64,000 nt of DNA from NCBI RefSeq assembly GCF_030936135.1, contig NC_082616.1:12211001-12275000 (forward strand), in the 5' to 3' direction. This document shows, in pieces, positions 38,301 through 50,303 of this stretch. Under the pieces are notes generated by a model. It made no database searches. It saw only the letters and a program-made list of their open reading frames with translations, and was not told the DNA's origin. The DNA is from Gavia stellata (Eukaryota; Chordata; Aves; Gaviiformes; Gaviidae). Position 1 is the stretch's first letter. Each line of letters starts with the position of its first letter. The translations under genes were made by a program, and so were the position numbers.

Positions 38301-41300
38301 TGTATGGTGCAGAGAAGGTCCTCACAGCCCAAGCTCTCAGAAGAAGTATGCTGGGGAGCAGCCGAGTTAAATAGCTGCAGTGGGATGAGCCTGATGCCCA
38401 TCAAGCCCTAATGAGCACAGCCCCGGGGCTGTCGCGTCCCCATCACCCGGGGAAGGGGGCTCCACCCAGGTGCAGCCACCCAAGATAACCCAAGGAGCTG
38501 CTGCCCGTTGTGCCTGTGGTATGGCAGTGCGGCGGGTGGTCGAGGCAGCGCAGACACCCAGCTTTGCCCTGGGATGCTTCCTCGGGGTTTGCAGCGAGCT
38601 CTGCCCAAAAGGAGCAACTTAAAGACTTGTCTGACGGTGCCCTTCTCCCCAGCCTTTCGGAGACGCTACCAGCAAAGGGCTTCCTGCAAACACAGCCTGT
38701 GCAGGCCAGGGGGAAGGCAATCTGAGTTGTTAGCAAAGCGGGAGCGGCTGGGTTGGCTCCTCAGCTGGACCCTGCAAAATCATGCCCTGCAGAGTTTATC
38801 CCAGGTTACAGAATTATTTGATCCGTGAGCAGATGCAGCTAAGTGTCACCCAGCCACGCCGGGTGGAAAACGCGCTCCTTCGGCGTGAAGACAGCGAGTT
38901 CATCCGAAGGGGCAGAGTGCAACAGGCGAGCAGCAAAGCAAGCCTTATTTAACTGTTACAGGCGTGCCAAAAAGGAAGCAGCAGCCCCCCAAACCTCTTG
39001 GGATAGCACCGGGATGGGGTTTGAAGCTCTGTGTTCATGCTGGTGCTGCCGACCCCTGCGTGCTGGCCCCCATCCCGCACGCTCGGCATCCCCGCTTCCC
39101 CCGGCTCGTTAAAGCAGGGGCCGTCCCAAATGCTTAGCCGCAGGCTAACGATGCGGGGAAAGGTGCTGCGGGTGAGAGGAGGAGGAGGATGCTCGATAGG
39201 AGCCACCGTTCTCAGCCCCCTGGGAGAGTTGTGCTGTGGAAAGCAAACAGCGATACGTCAGGGCGAGGAGAAGGGGAAGATGGAGATTGTGGGCTGTGAT
39301 AGTTCCGTTTGCTAAATGGGAATTAAAAGAAAATCTTTATCTGTGGAGCGCAGAGCCTGGGGAGATGGAGATAACGCAGCTCCATTGCGCTGCAGCGTGT
39401 GATCCCAACCGAGCCGCTGGGCTTTCATGCCTTTCTTTTAATTGCCCCCTTCCTACTGAATTTAATTGGAAAATAAACAAGCAGAAGCTTTTAGAAGGAG
39501 AATCAGAAGTAGAGGATGTCCGCCCGGATAGATTAATTACATCGACCCACCCTAATGATGTCCACTCCTTCCAGGGGGTGATACAGCCCCAGGTTTCACG
39601 GGTGGCTGAAGGTGTGACTGCAACCACATCCCTGACATCTCAGATCTTTCTTTAAATACTGAGTAATAAGCCCTTCAGCTAACGCTCAGGGAGTGCCACA
39701 GAAGAGAAGCAAAAGCCTGTGGGGCTGCGGAGGCAAGGTGGAAGCTCCTTTACAATAAAAATGGCAAAGTGCACAATTTCATTGTAAATTATTGCTTGTG
39801 GAATGCACGGCATAGGAACACATACGCCCTTAGAGAAATCCTGGCAGGTAACAGTACAGTGATACCTCAAAATCAATAGTGTGCGCATAGGAATTATAAC
39901 TCGACACCGCAGCTCTTCGGATTTTGGTGCTGCGGTTCAGCGTCAGGTCAGATCAATAACTCTTTTGGACCTGGCCCTGTTGGGTTTGATCCAGCATCTG
40001 TCAATCAAACGATCAAGTTCTTAATCTTGTTTTCCAGGCTCCTGGGGAGCTACGTCAGAGCTGCTGGAATGCAGAAAACATTATTTTTGAAAAGACCTTC
40101 AGAACAGCCCCCAGAAGTCATTTTATATCCAAAAGCATCTTTTCGCTTCCTTTTAAAAGACACTGCTTTGTGGCCATGACTTTGAGCCGGGGCGGTGCGA
40201 ACGCCCCTGCCCCTCTGCCCGCCAGCTGTGAGCACGCTGAGCTGCAGCTGAAGCTTAGGACGAGGCTGTCGCGGAGACTTTTGGAGGGACACGTCCAGGC
40301 TCTGCTCCTGCAGATGCTCAGACACGCGGTTTAACTTCGCACGCAGCCCAAGTCCCCGTGCAGCAGGTCCGCAGAAGCGCACGTGGAAAGGATGCCTGAG
40401 GAGGGCCCCAGCAAGACACCTCATCTGCCTCCCGGCCAGGAATTTTTAGTTAAAAAATTCTCCAAATATTTAACTTACATCTCCCTCGCTGCGATTTAAG
40501 TCTTGACCCAGGGCAGCGGGAACAGCTTATCACCCACGCAGGGCAGTGTGAGTGCCATCGCGAGCAGGATGGGGACCGTGGGGCCGGGTCTGCTGCGGGG
40601 AAGGAAGCCCCGCAGGGGGGCTTAGGCGGGCTGGGTTCACAGGCTCTGCTTTCCAAAACCCGCCCTGCCGACCCCCCTTGCAGGGGCACACGCAGGTGGC
40701 CCCGGGTGGTGGGTGCAGGCTGCCGTCCCCGAGCTCGGCTTGCCACCCTGCTGTAGGACAGCCTCCGTACAGCACCGGCAGCGACAGAGCGATGGAGAAG
40801 GTGCTGTTGTAGGAACAGCATCTTTATGGCTGAGATATGTATATCTAACCATAGCTGATACATCTTTGTAGTGCCAGCGATGGAGCAGGTCCTTTCCATG
40901 ACCACGCTGAAGGAGGGTCGCGCAGCTCCTGCGTGTGCAGGAGGGCACAGGAGCGGAGGAGGGCTCCTCGGGGGGCACAGGGGCAAGGACCTTCACCTCA
41001 TGTTGCTTCACCCCCCAACTGCCAGTGGAAACCCTCCCACTGGATTTAACCCTTCTGTTCAGATACAATTTGTGTAGATCGCACATATTTCCGAGCAAGG
41101 GATTTCTTTCATTGCTCCGGGTATGTACAAAACCAGCCACAGCAGAGCCCAAGCCCAGCTCAGGACCGCTTGGTCCAGCCACACTACACACAAATAACAG
41201 CAGCAAAGCCTTTTCTAAACAGAAAAGCAAGGACGGATCCCAGGGCTTGATAGTTAGCGTATGATAGATAGCATAAGCAGCTCCCCAGAAAAAATGTGTA

Positions 41301-44300
41301 GATCTGCCATGGCCAGTGGGATCGCAGGAGAGAGGACAGGGTGATGAGAAACCCAGCCCTGGTAACCATCCGTCCTTTAAACCACCCATTTAACTGGGGA
41401 ACAAACTTCATAAAAATAACATTTCAGAGCCATTCCCCAGCTGCCAATAAAGACAGACGCACAATTTACGTGGGAAACTCATACCCAGGGAAATAAATGA
41501 AGGCAATAAAAACGAGCGAAAAGGGGACAGTTTATGAATTTGGATGCACGCTGCCTCTCCCTCCCACCTCCTCCTCGCCACATGTGTTTTAATTTTCCTC
41601 CCACTCCCATTCTTATAGCACTCCTCTTCCCAGGGAGGCAAAACACGGTGCTCTCCTCACTAAAACTGCCAACAGCAGGAGGAGCACAGATCTATTCGAC
41701 GTAACCCCGCTTTGGCGTCAGTCCCGTCCCCGGGGCGATCCCTGTGCCCTGCCGTGGTCCTTGTCCTGGGCAGGCGTGCTGCCCCGGCCAGGGCTGCTTG
41801 CGGAGGGAGCCAGCCGCTCTTTGCAGGTATCACCTATATGGAATAAGCTAAGAGAGGGTCACAAAGGGAAAACCCACAAACCCCATCGCTTCGGAAAGGA
41901 AAAAGTAAAATTAGTGGCTTTAGCTGTAGCTCACACGATGCACGCCTTGCCTAAGTGATCAATCACTCTATTGCTCCTAAAAACCTGGGGAGCCCAGCGA
42001 CAAGAAAACCATCGAGACACGCAGGGCAGCACCCAGGCGATCCCATTACAGCAGGGGAGACCTCAGGTCTCGGTGTGCTCCCACCCAGCCCACCGACACT
42101 CTCCTAGCCGGAACCCAAACTCCCTCTTCACTTAATAAATCAGTAACACTTTGGTGGTTTGTTTTTTTTTTTTTTTTGACCGAATCTCCAAAGTTTTGCT
42201 AGGACCACAGCTCAATACAATAAGACTATTTATTAGTCTCAGGTGGCCCAAGCATTGTTTGGGCGTGGGATTGATGTTTCTGTGCAGTTTTCCAGAAGGC
42301 AGGACACGGGGCAACGTCAGGATGGAGAGCTGGGTGATGTGCAGATGGGGATGCCGCCTTCTCTTGTGTCTGCGTGGCAACGCTCATCTGTGAAAGAGAC
42401 TCCCCCGTGCCGCTGTTGTGCACATAAGCAAATGATTACATTCATTATCATGAAATAGGGCCAGCTTGCCAAATGACAGTAACTTTTCAAAGTAAATGTC
42501 TTTTTAAACTGGTTTTCATTTGCTCTGGAAAAGGTGGCCACATCCTGCAGGGATCTTTGCAGACGGGGATGAAAACCAGAGCAGATTGCTGCCGGCCTTC
42601 GGTAGTCCGTTCCTCAGGAGGAGGGGGAAAAGGTGTTTCTGAAGGTGAAAAAACACCCCAGGGAAACGCAGTTTTTCCCAGAAGAGTGGCAGAGGCTGGC
42701 ACAGGAGCTGTGTTTTCCCTGGCCACAGCCAGTGGCCCATGGCCATCGAATAACCCTCCCTGACTCCACAGTTATCACCTGCATTTGCTCACGAAGGGCT
42801 CCACTCCGAAACTAGCAGAGCCTGTAAAGAGATGAGCAGCCCCGTAGGACACGGGATGCGGCCCCACGTCCTCATCCGCTGACAGCCTGCCAAACCGCTC
42901 TCGTGCTGAAACGCCTGTTTAGGTTTTGAGCATCCCCACCCCAGCACCCCCCTTTTGTCCAGACCCCCCCGTCCCAGCGTTGCAGCTCGAACAGGCAGCA
43001 TCGTCCGCACAGAGGGCAAGGCAGGACAAATAAACAGAGGCGCAGCACGATGCCCGGCCCCAGCCCTTGGGGATAAAAGGCACTGTTCCTTCTCCGCGGG
43101 GCGGGTGGGCAAAGCCGGAGAGGGAAGTGCTCTCTTCATGGGGCTGCCTTTCATGTGAGCCCCTGATAACGTCTCATTTTAAAAAACCCTGGCTGTTCAA
43201 AAGCATCCAGATCCCTGTGACTGGGGGATTTGCGTAGCCTGATGCAGAAACGGCTTTGTGGATCCGATGCCTGAAGCCGATGCTCTCCAGCACTGGGGGT
43301 AACCGCATCTCTGGGGCTCTGCGGTCCGTCTCCTCCAGAATAAACTCGAATAACGCTGGCTGTGGTCCCACCCGCTGCCTGGTCCCAGCTGGCTGCTCAG
43401 CCTCCTCCTTCTGCCATCGGCAGTGCCGATTTTTGCAGTGCCTCTGTGATCACGGTGGGGAACATACGCTGTGTTAGTGCTTCACGAGCCTTCCCAGCTG
43501 TTTTAGCAACTGAAAGCAAGGTGGAAACATGTCCTTCCCCTCCACGCTGAGGCTCTTTCTTTGTTACAGCCACTTAGAAAAACTAACAGCACTAAAACAA
43601 GGTCTTACAAAAATAATTCTGAGCAATTACCACTAAAGAATGTGAAATATTTTCATTTGCTTTTCTTATAAAGTTGACTTTGTTGCATTTATTCACAGGG
43701 AGTATTTTTCTTTCTCTGAGTAAAGGCCCACGCAAAAATCCCGGGAGGATGTGTGGAGTGTGATATTCCTCAGCCTTACTTAGAAGAACCTACTGCAACC
43801 CAGAGGGAATTCTAATATACCTGTTGATAAAAATATGTAGGATAAGGTTTATAAATCTGTACATGAAGTACGCATATGTGTTTGTGTGTGTAATATTGTA
43901 CTATAGAGATATATATAAATAAATGGTAACTGAAGAGGGTATCTATTTCCTGCAAAGACAAGTATTGCATTAACGCATGAACTGTGGCACCAAGTCCCGT
44001 TGTGACTGTGCTGCTCAGCCCGCTCCTGGGTGACACAGAGAACCAGGCTTGTACCTTCATCTGCAGTTTGAGAGGAAGAATACGAGGGCGAGACCACAGC
44101 CTGGTGCAAACGGACCCCCTCCGAGGGTGAGACCCCGCTTGCTCCCCTCCCAGCCGCAGTTTCCCGGTAGCCGGCTTTGTGCTCGTGGCTGTTTGCAAAG
44201 CCTCTCTGCAGCCGTCCCGTTACACTCCGGGTTTTGGAAGTGGTTGTTCTTTTTTTTTCCTCCCCCAACATTCAATGTTGTTTGCTTTTCTGTTTCCTTC

Positions 44301-44809
44301 CAGGCATTTTTAAATAACTCGCAGGGTCTCCAGCAGCTTGGCTAAAGTGTTAGGCGGCCGGTTTCGTGACTCCCGGTGCTCCTCTCAGGCAGCACCCAGG
44401 GCTCTGCAGACCCTGCCGGGAGGGCGAGCCGGGCAGAGCGGGAGCAGGGGAGGAGGAACACTTCCCCATGCCCGGCTGCACCCCAAAAGTATGTCAGAAG
44501 TAGTTGCTTTGAGCTGCTGAACGAGCAAGCTAACGACATGCCTTGGCTTCATGAGACCCTTAACAAAAACCAGTATTCTTCTTTACCTGACGGCAAGACA
44601 TGCAAGCAAATGCACCTGCTGTTGCCATAAATATAATCACGATGATAGCTGGGAACTACATAAAGCAATGTCCTCTTCCTGGTACTTTGGATTTTGTTTC
44701 CGTCACAGCCCTGCTAATTCCTGCTTCTTAGCAAGGGACTCCAACACCGGCCACTGAGCATCATCCTTCAAAAATATTTAGCTGGAAAATGTTCCAGTCA
44801 GCTCTGATA

Positions 44810-44855
44810 GTATTAAGATTTTCTTGCTTTAAAAGCAGATGATAAAAATCTTAAT
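44810..44855. repeat. 12-bp inverted repeat with nested palindrome
   Basis: TATTAAGATTTT (44810-44821) and AAAATCTTAATA (44844-44855) are exact reverse complements around a 22-nt spacer. The spacer contains TGCTTTAAAAGCA (6-bp arms, one central base). The AT-rich arms suggest a cruciform or the remains of a very short inverted-repeat element. No target-site duplication is clear. Confidence 0.45.
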
Positions 44856-47800
44856 ATCCAATAAGGTGTTGCTGTAAATCATCAAAGCTAAAGTGCACTC
44901 ATGCAAACATGCAGCAGCCTTTCCAGTGCCCGCATGTGGCATTAGCAGGAGTCAGCCCAGTTCCACATTGCCCAAACTCCCCAAAATTTCACGTGCAAAA
45001 AGCGTTACCCCATCCCAAGAGGCTGCCCGCTGCGCGGGGGCTGCCAGGCCCCGCTCCTCGCCCGGGGGAGCGGGCGGTTTGCTGCACACCGCCGAGCCGA
45101 CACGGCAGCGATGTCCTTGAGGACGTCGCCAGAGGAAGCCCAGTTCCTCCTATTCTTCTCCGGCTGCTGCTGGCGCAGGTGTCCCCCCGCCCGGCCCCAT
45201 TGTCCCTTGTCCCAGCCTGGGGGGTTTGCACAAACAGCCGTTGCTGATGTCAAGCAGACGGTACATGTTTCCTTCTTCGGCCTTGGAGAAACAATTTTTA
45301 ACCAGTTCCTTCAGCAAGCTGTTTTTTTTAATTTTTTAAATTTAATTTTGTGGGGTTTTTAAGCGTGGCATGCCATTCGGCAGGATTTCTGGTCTCCAGA
45401 AGATAATTTGGTTTTGATTATTATCTGAACCAGGGGTTCCTAGGCATGTTGAGCCGTGGGGGTTGAGAAACAGAACCCCTTTTAACTTAGGAACCAGGAC
45501 TTTGATTGATTTTCAAATGGGAACATCAGCCCAACCGAGAAGAAAATTTAAAAAGCATGCTGTATTTAATAAAAAACAATGGAAGCATGATGTGTTTTTA
45601 AGTTACCAAAACCTGCTTTCTTGCCAAAACTGTGGGTAAAAATATTAACATAAGCTTTGCAGATGAAGATCTCACTAAAAAGTCGGGGGGGCGGAGGTTT
45701 CCTGTCCATGAAATTGTAACCCGTGAACAGCTCTAGCAGGAACATCCAAAGATTTATTGGGGGAAAAAAATAAAGCCACTAGAAGAAGTTATTAGCTATA
45801 TTCTTGCAAATCAAAGGAAAGGATCTGACACCCCCGTCTTGAAAAAGAAGTTCTCTTCCCTGGGACAGGAGCCCTGACTTCTACCTGATGCACATCCTGA
45901 TGAGGAATACCACCAGCAATTCATTAATTACTCTGCTGGAATGACCTCTTAGATATGCACCTAGAAATTATTTTTAAGTATTTCTGGGTTTGTCCATAAC
46001 GCCAGCTTGGAAACATCGGGAGGAGCCGTGGTTAGAACTGGCCATTTTTCGTCCGTGGAACTTGGATGGACAAAAAATGCTCGTTCGGGTTGCTGAAATA
46101 AATAGCCAGTTGAGCACTCAGCTTGTCTGACGGTTTCAGCTGGGAAGAGAAAACACTAGCAGTGTTTTCATAAAAGCAAAGACACGTACTGCTTTGGCAG
46201 AAAGGAAATGCTTTTGTGTTGAGCTCTCTTATTTTGTACAAGTCGAAAGAAAGTTTCCGCCGTTTTTTCCAGTAGGAAATTCTGAATAAAACCAATTTGA
46301 GGTGACACCAAAGTATTTTTTTCCTCCCAACGCAGTTTATCGATGTGGCTGCTGACCCGAAACGCTCCCGTTTCGGAGCATTACCTGCGGATCCCTGCAT
46401 CCCATCCTCAGCTCAGATAGGAGTGACACCTCTGCATCACCCAAATGATGCTTCTCTCCTTTTTCAGTGAGGACAGTGCCATCCAGGAGCTTGCCAAACT
46501 GTAGGGTGCAGGAGGGGTTGGGGAAGGGGCTCCAGCTCCTGCCCCTGCCTCCTTTGCCTCAAAGGTCTTTGCAACCTCCAGATGTGCCAAGACCCCAAAC
46601 CCAGCCCCAGTCCCTGCCGCTGGCCAGGGGACATCCCGGCGAGCAGGGCTCCCCCGGCACGCTGTACGTAAACAGGTCTGGGGAAGAACAACAGAAATCT
46701 GTCGACTTCAGTATTGGGATTTTTGGAGACTTTTATATTTAGGGTGTAAAGGAGGGAAGCGAACAAGGGGGTTTCTTGTTTCGGTTCCTTGGCTGGATTG
46801 CTGTCACTCACTACCCCGTCACCGAGCTAACTCACGCAAAAACCAGATTAATCAACAAATAGGAAGATTACTGGACTGGACATCGAATTCATGGTTATGA
46901 CGGATGCCTGCTAAGCGGGAAAAGATAAGACAGACTCGCAGGTCAAGGGGTTAAAGTCTGAATTAGCTGTTGCAAGAGGGAAGCTCCAGGAGAAGATCCT
47001 GGGTATGCAGAAGGGCGGGCGGACAGTCAGCGAGGGAACTGGGATTCGCTTTTTACAAACTCATCAGCTTTTTGCTCGCTCGCTTTATCCCTCTGCCTCG
47101 CACTACCTCTTCTGATGACTGCGCAAATAAACCGCCCCATGTCACTTGACGTGTAAAACGCGTCATCAAACCACGCTACCCGCTCGTCTTCATCCAAGGG
47201 TCTCCAAACAGCAAGTGCAAAGCACAAGGAGCACCGCGTCTGGAGACACCATCCTGCAGTCCTCCCTTCTTCGGGACGGTCCGTTAATCTTCACCCTCTA
47301 TAACACTGTCACCATCCTGACCTCCCTGCAAACACAGCTATGCGGGCAGGAATCCGCTTGAAAAGGACAGCTTTACAGTAAAATAAAAAACTATGGGTCC
47401 AAACCGAGACATGCCTGGGGGTGCTCAGATGTGCAAAACGCCGGTTTGCATATGTGCAGGGCCAGTTACGTGCGTAGCTGCGGTACCCCAAAGGCGAGCG
47501 CACCCACTGCAGTCCTGGGGCAGAAAAGAAGTCACCGTGTTGCTTGGCATCTCCCAGTCCGAAAAAGGATAAGCACAGCAAATTCTGCATCAGTAAATAT
47601 TTAATTTAAATATTTTAAAATATTTACATTTCAATCACACTGCTAAAGTGCTTTTGGATATTAAAACACTTGTGGAGACGTTGCCTCAAGCCCTTTTAGG
47701 GGCTTTTGCAACATTAATGTTTGTTTAAACATTGGAGTGTGCTATATTTGCCCTTTCTCTAATGGCCTTCTGCAGAGCCACTGACATCAGCCAAACCCCA

Positions 47801-48439
47801 GCGATGCTCTGCACTACACCGGATCGGGGTCGAGTGATTAGCGAGTTATTAACGTGGGGCACTGCAGTGTCAACCCTCACCCGGGTGATGCTGGGGCAGC
47901 CACCGGCCAGCGCTTCCCTCTGCATGGAGGGTTTGCTCCGGACAGCATTGGGGACAGACCGAGCTCGGCTCCGTCCTGGCAGCCTGGACCTTCCCACGAC
48001 CTAGCTCCTATTTCAGGGCTTGTCCGTCTATTTAAAGCCCACGAAGAAGGGGAAAAATGCACTGGAAATGTAGCGTGCACATGAGACACCGCGCCAAATA
48101 TTCAGTTTCTTGTAGAGGCCGATAGCAAGGGATCCCACGGCTTTTTATTTTTGTTTTTTTTTCCCCTTTTAGCAATACATGCTTGAAAACCATCAGGCCC
48201 TATTAAGGATTAGAAAAATCGTCTGCTGGGTGACTGAGTAGATCAAGCGCTCGAAAACCAAAAAAAAAAAAAGCAGGAACCCGGCTGGTTTCTCCGGCAG
48301 AAGAGCGTCGCCAGCCGAAGCGCAGCGAGCCCCTTCGCAGCCAAAGCTTTAGGATGGGAGCGAGGAGCCCGCCGCGCCGGGGGGAAGGGGAAGACAGCGA
48401 GGCCAGCGCCTGGGCCGCCAACAACAAGCGGCGAGCCAG

Positions 48440-48588
48440 ACCACGCTACAGGAAGCCGTAGCCTCCGGTGATAAATAGGAGACCTGGGAGCACAGGATGC
48501 GCGCAGGGCGAGCTCGGCGGGACGAGGGGATGTGAGCCGGCAGCTGGCGAGTCCCTCCATCCGCCCCTCCGTCCATCCAGCCGGCAGG
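48440..48588 (+). promoter_or_regulatory. CD93: CD93 promoter / 5'UTR with TATA-like box and minimal uORF
   Basis: The CpG-rich zone begins near 48,240 and runs through the first exon. GATAAATA at 48470-48477 is a TATA-like element about 115 bp before the start codon, predicting transcription from roughly 48,500 (inference). In the predicted leader, ATGTGA at 48530-48535 is a start codon followed directly by a stop (a minimal uORF). If transcription begins slightly further upstream, ATG at 48497 opens a 12-codon uORF ending at the same TGA. Either could damp CD93 translation. Confidence 0.45.
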
Positions 48589-50297
48589 ATGGCCGTGGCC
48601 CGGCTGCTGCTGCTGCTGCTGCTGCTGGTGCGGGGGTCCGGCGGGGAGGACGCCGAGGTGGTCTGCGCCCACACCGCCTGCTACACCCTGCACCGGGCTG
48701 AGCTGGACTGGAGCGGCGCCCAGGAGCGTTGCCGGCACAACGGCGGCAACCTGGCTCCGGCCCGCAGCCCCGCCGAGGCCGAGCGGCTGCAGGAGCTGCT
48801 GGCGGCGGCCGGCTGGCTGGGCCCGGCCTGGATCGGGCTCTCGCTCTCGCGGGGCCGGTGCGTCCAGCCGCAGGAGCCGCTGCGAGGCTTCGCCTGGGCG
48901 GCCGGCGGGGAGCCCGGTAACTACTCGGCCTGGCTGTCCGAGCCCGCCGTCACCTGCCTCAGCTCCCGCTGCGTCAGCCTGCGGCCGGCCGGGCCCTCCG
49001 GCACCGCCGGCTGGGCCAACCGCCCTTGCCGGACCCTGCTGTCCGCCTTCCTCTGCAAGTTCAGCTTCCGGGGGATGTGTGGGCCGCTGCCGCTGGCCGG
49101 GCCCGGCCGGGTCAGCTACACCACCCCCTTCGGGGTGCGCAGCCCCCGGCTGGCGGCGGCCCCCTTCGGCACGCTGGCGGAGGCCGACTGCGAGGGGGGC
49201 CAGGGCCCGGCCTTCGCCCTCTGCAAGGGGCCGCTGGAGGGGGGGCGCTTCGCCTGGCACCCCCCCGGCCCCCTCTGCCCCGCCGCCTGCGCCCACCGCA
49301 ACGGGGGCTGCCAGCACCGCTGCCTGGAGGAGCCAGGGGAGCCCCCGCGCTGCGCCTGCCATGCCGGCTACGCCCTGGCCCCTGACATGGCCTCCTGCCT
49401 GCCCGAGGACGCCTGCCACCCCAACCCCTGCCAGGGGACCTGCCAGACCCGGCCTGGCGGCTTCGAGTGCGGCTGCGAGGCCGGCTACACCCTGGCGCCC
49501 GACGGCCGCCGCTGCCTGGACGTGGACGAGTGCCTGGCCGAGCCCTGCCAGCACGAGTGCCACAACACAGCCGGCAGCTTCGTCTGCCTCTGCCGGCCCG
49601 GCTACCAGCCGACGGGGCCGGACGGCCGCCGCTGCCGCGACGAGGACGAGTGCGCCCAGCCCGGCGTCTGCCCCCAGCTCTGCCTCAATGTCCCCGGCTC
49701 CTTCCACTGCGCCTGCCGGCCCGGCTACCAGCGCCAGCCCGGCAGCGGCGATGCCTGCCTGGACGTGGACGAGTGCCTGCGGGACCCCTGCCCGGGGCCC
49801 TGCCGCAACCTGCCCGGTGGCTTCGAGTGCCTCTGCTCACCCGGCTTCCTCCCAGAGGAGGATGGACATGGCTGCCGCGCCGCACCCACCACCAGAGAGG
49901 AGTCCGCAGGGGCCCCCAACAGCACCCCACAGACCACGGGCATCCCACAGACCACGGGCGCCCTGCAGACCACGGGCACCCTCCAGACCACAGGTGCCCC
50001 ATGGACCACGGGCATCCCCCAGACCCCGGGCATCCCCGTCGGGGCAACGCCGCCGGCCCCCACAGCAGTAGGGTCGGTGCCCGGCCCCGAGCACAGCGCC
50101 GACGGCCCCAGGCTGCTCCTCTACTACATCCTGGGCAGCCTGGTAGCCATCCTGCTGCTGCTGGCCTTCGCCCTGGTCCTGCTGGCCTGCAGGAAGAGGG
50201 CGGCCAAGCGGGAGAAGCAGCCGGCCAAAAGCGCGGCGGACAACTACTGCTGGGTGCCCGAGCAGCCGGAGAGCCGCGGGGCGGGCGGCGAGCGCAG
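48589..50297 (+). CDS. CD93: CD93 (complement C1q receptor-like, CLEC14 family), exon 1 coding part
   Basis: Type I membrane receptor of endothelial and myeloid cells; in mammals it binds multimerin-2 and works in adhesion and angiogenesis. The first ATG (48589) has a strong context (A at -3, G at +4) and a poly-Leu signal peptide (residues 1-19). C-type lectin-like domain about 26-157, followed by CKFSFRGMCGP and VSYTTPF, very close to human CD93. Five EGF-like repeats at about 234-270, 276-309, 311-349, 351-390 and 392-429; repeats 3-5 have calcium-binding D-x-D-E-C starts. Thr/Pro-rich stalk 430-506 with hexapeptide repeats, membrane helix about 509-532, then basic CRKRAAKR and ADNYCWVPEQPESR, as in mammals. 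N-glycosylation sequons at N111 and N444. Frame continues to TAA at 50301, but that stop lies inside a splice donor (AG|GTAACG), so the true C-terminus should come from a second exon. About 570 residues here against 652 in human; the stalk is shorter. Confidence 0.95.
49927..50034 (+). repeat. CD93: In-frame 18-bp minisatellite in CD93 stalk
   Basis: Six copies of an 18-bp unit (consensus CCACAGACCACGGGCATC) encode six hexapeptides of the form [P/L]-Q-T-T-G-[I/A/T], residues 447-482; copy 5 has W for Q and copy 6 has P for the second T. The threonines are suited to mucin-type O-glycosylation. The number of copies can change without a frameshift, so stalk length may vary between individuals or species. 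Confidence 0.9.
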
Positions 50298-50303
50298 GTA
50301 ACG
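50296..50303 (+). other. CD93: Splice donor ending CD93 exon 1
   Basis: CGCAG|GTAACG matches the consensus donor. The intron would begin at 50298, leaving two bases (AG) of a split codon. Mammalian CD93 has two exons with the intron near the C-terminus. Aligning ESRGAGGER to human ESRAMENQY puts the split codon exactly at the following serine (human S645). Confidence 0.7.

Larger units (their letters stand above)
33755..48230. other. Intergenic region upstream of CD93, no gene recognised
   Basis: No recognised exons or RNA genes. It includes open frames of 200-322 codons (for example 35193-36161 on + and 40637-41389 on -) that look like chance reading frames. It also holds homopolymers (C14 at 34759, T17 near 42162), a 22-bp palindrome, a 12-bp inverted repeat, and an AT-only near-palindrome at about 47,595-47,632. 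Promoter-distal CD93 enhancers could lie here, but nothing in the sequence identifies them. Confidence 0.55.

Noticed and set aside
40637-41389. A 250-codon open frame on -
   Set aside because: No domain or signal, overlaps competing frames, no promoter. A chance frame is more likely.
48532-48588. CD93 start 19 codons earlier
   Set aside because: The earlier frame opens at GTG, not ATG. The ATG at 48589 has strong context and is followed directly by the signal peptide.
48349-49707. A 452-codon open frame antisense to CD93
   Set aside because: Same cause: low-complexity Ala/Gly/Val translation opposite a GC-rich exon, with no start context or domain.
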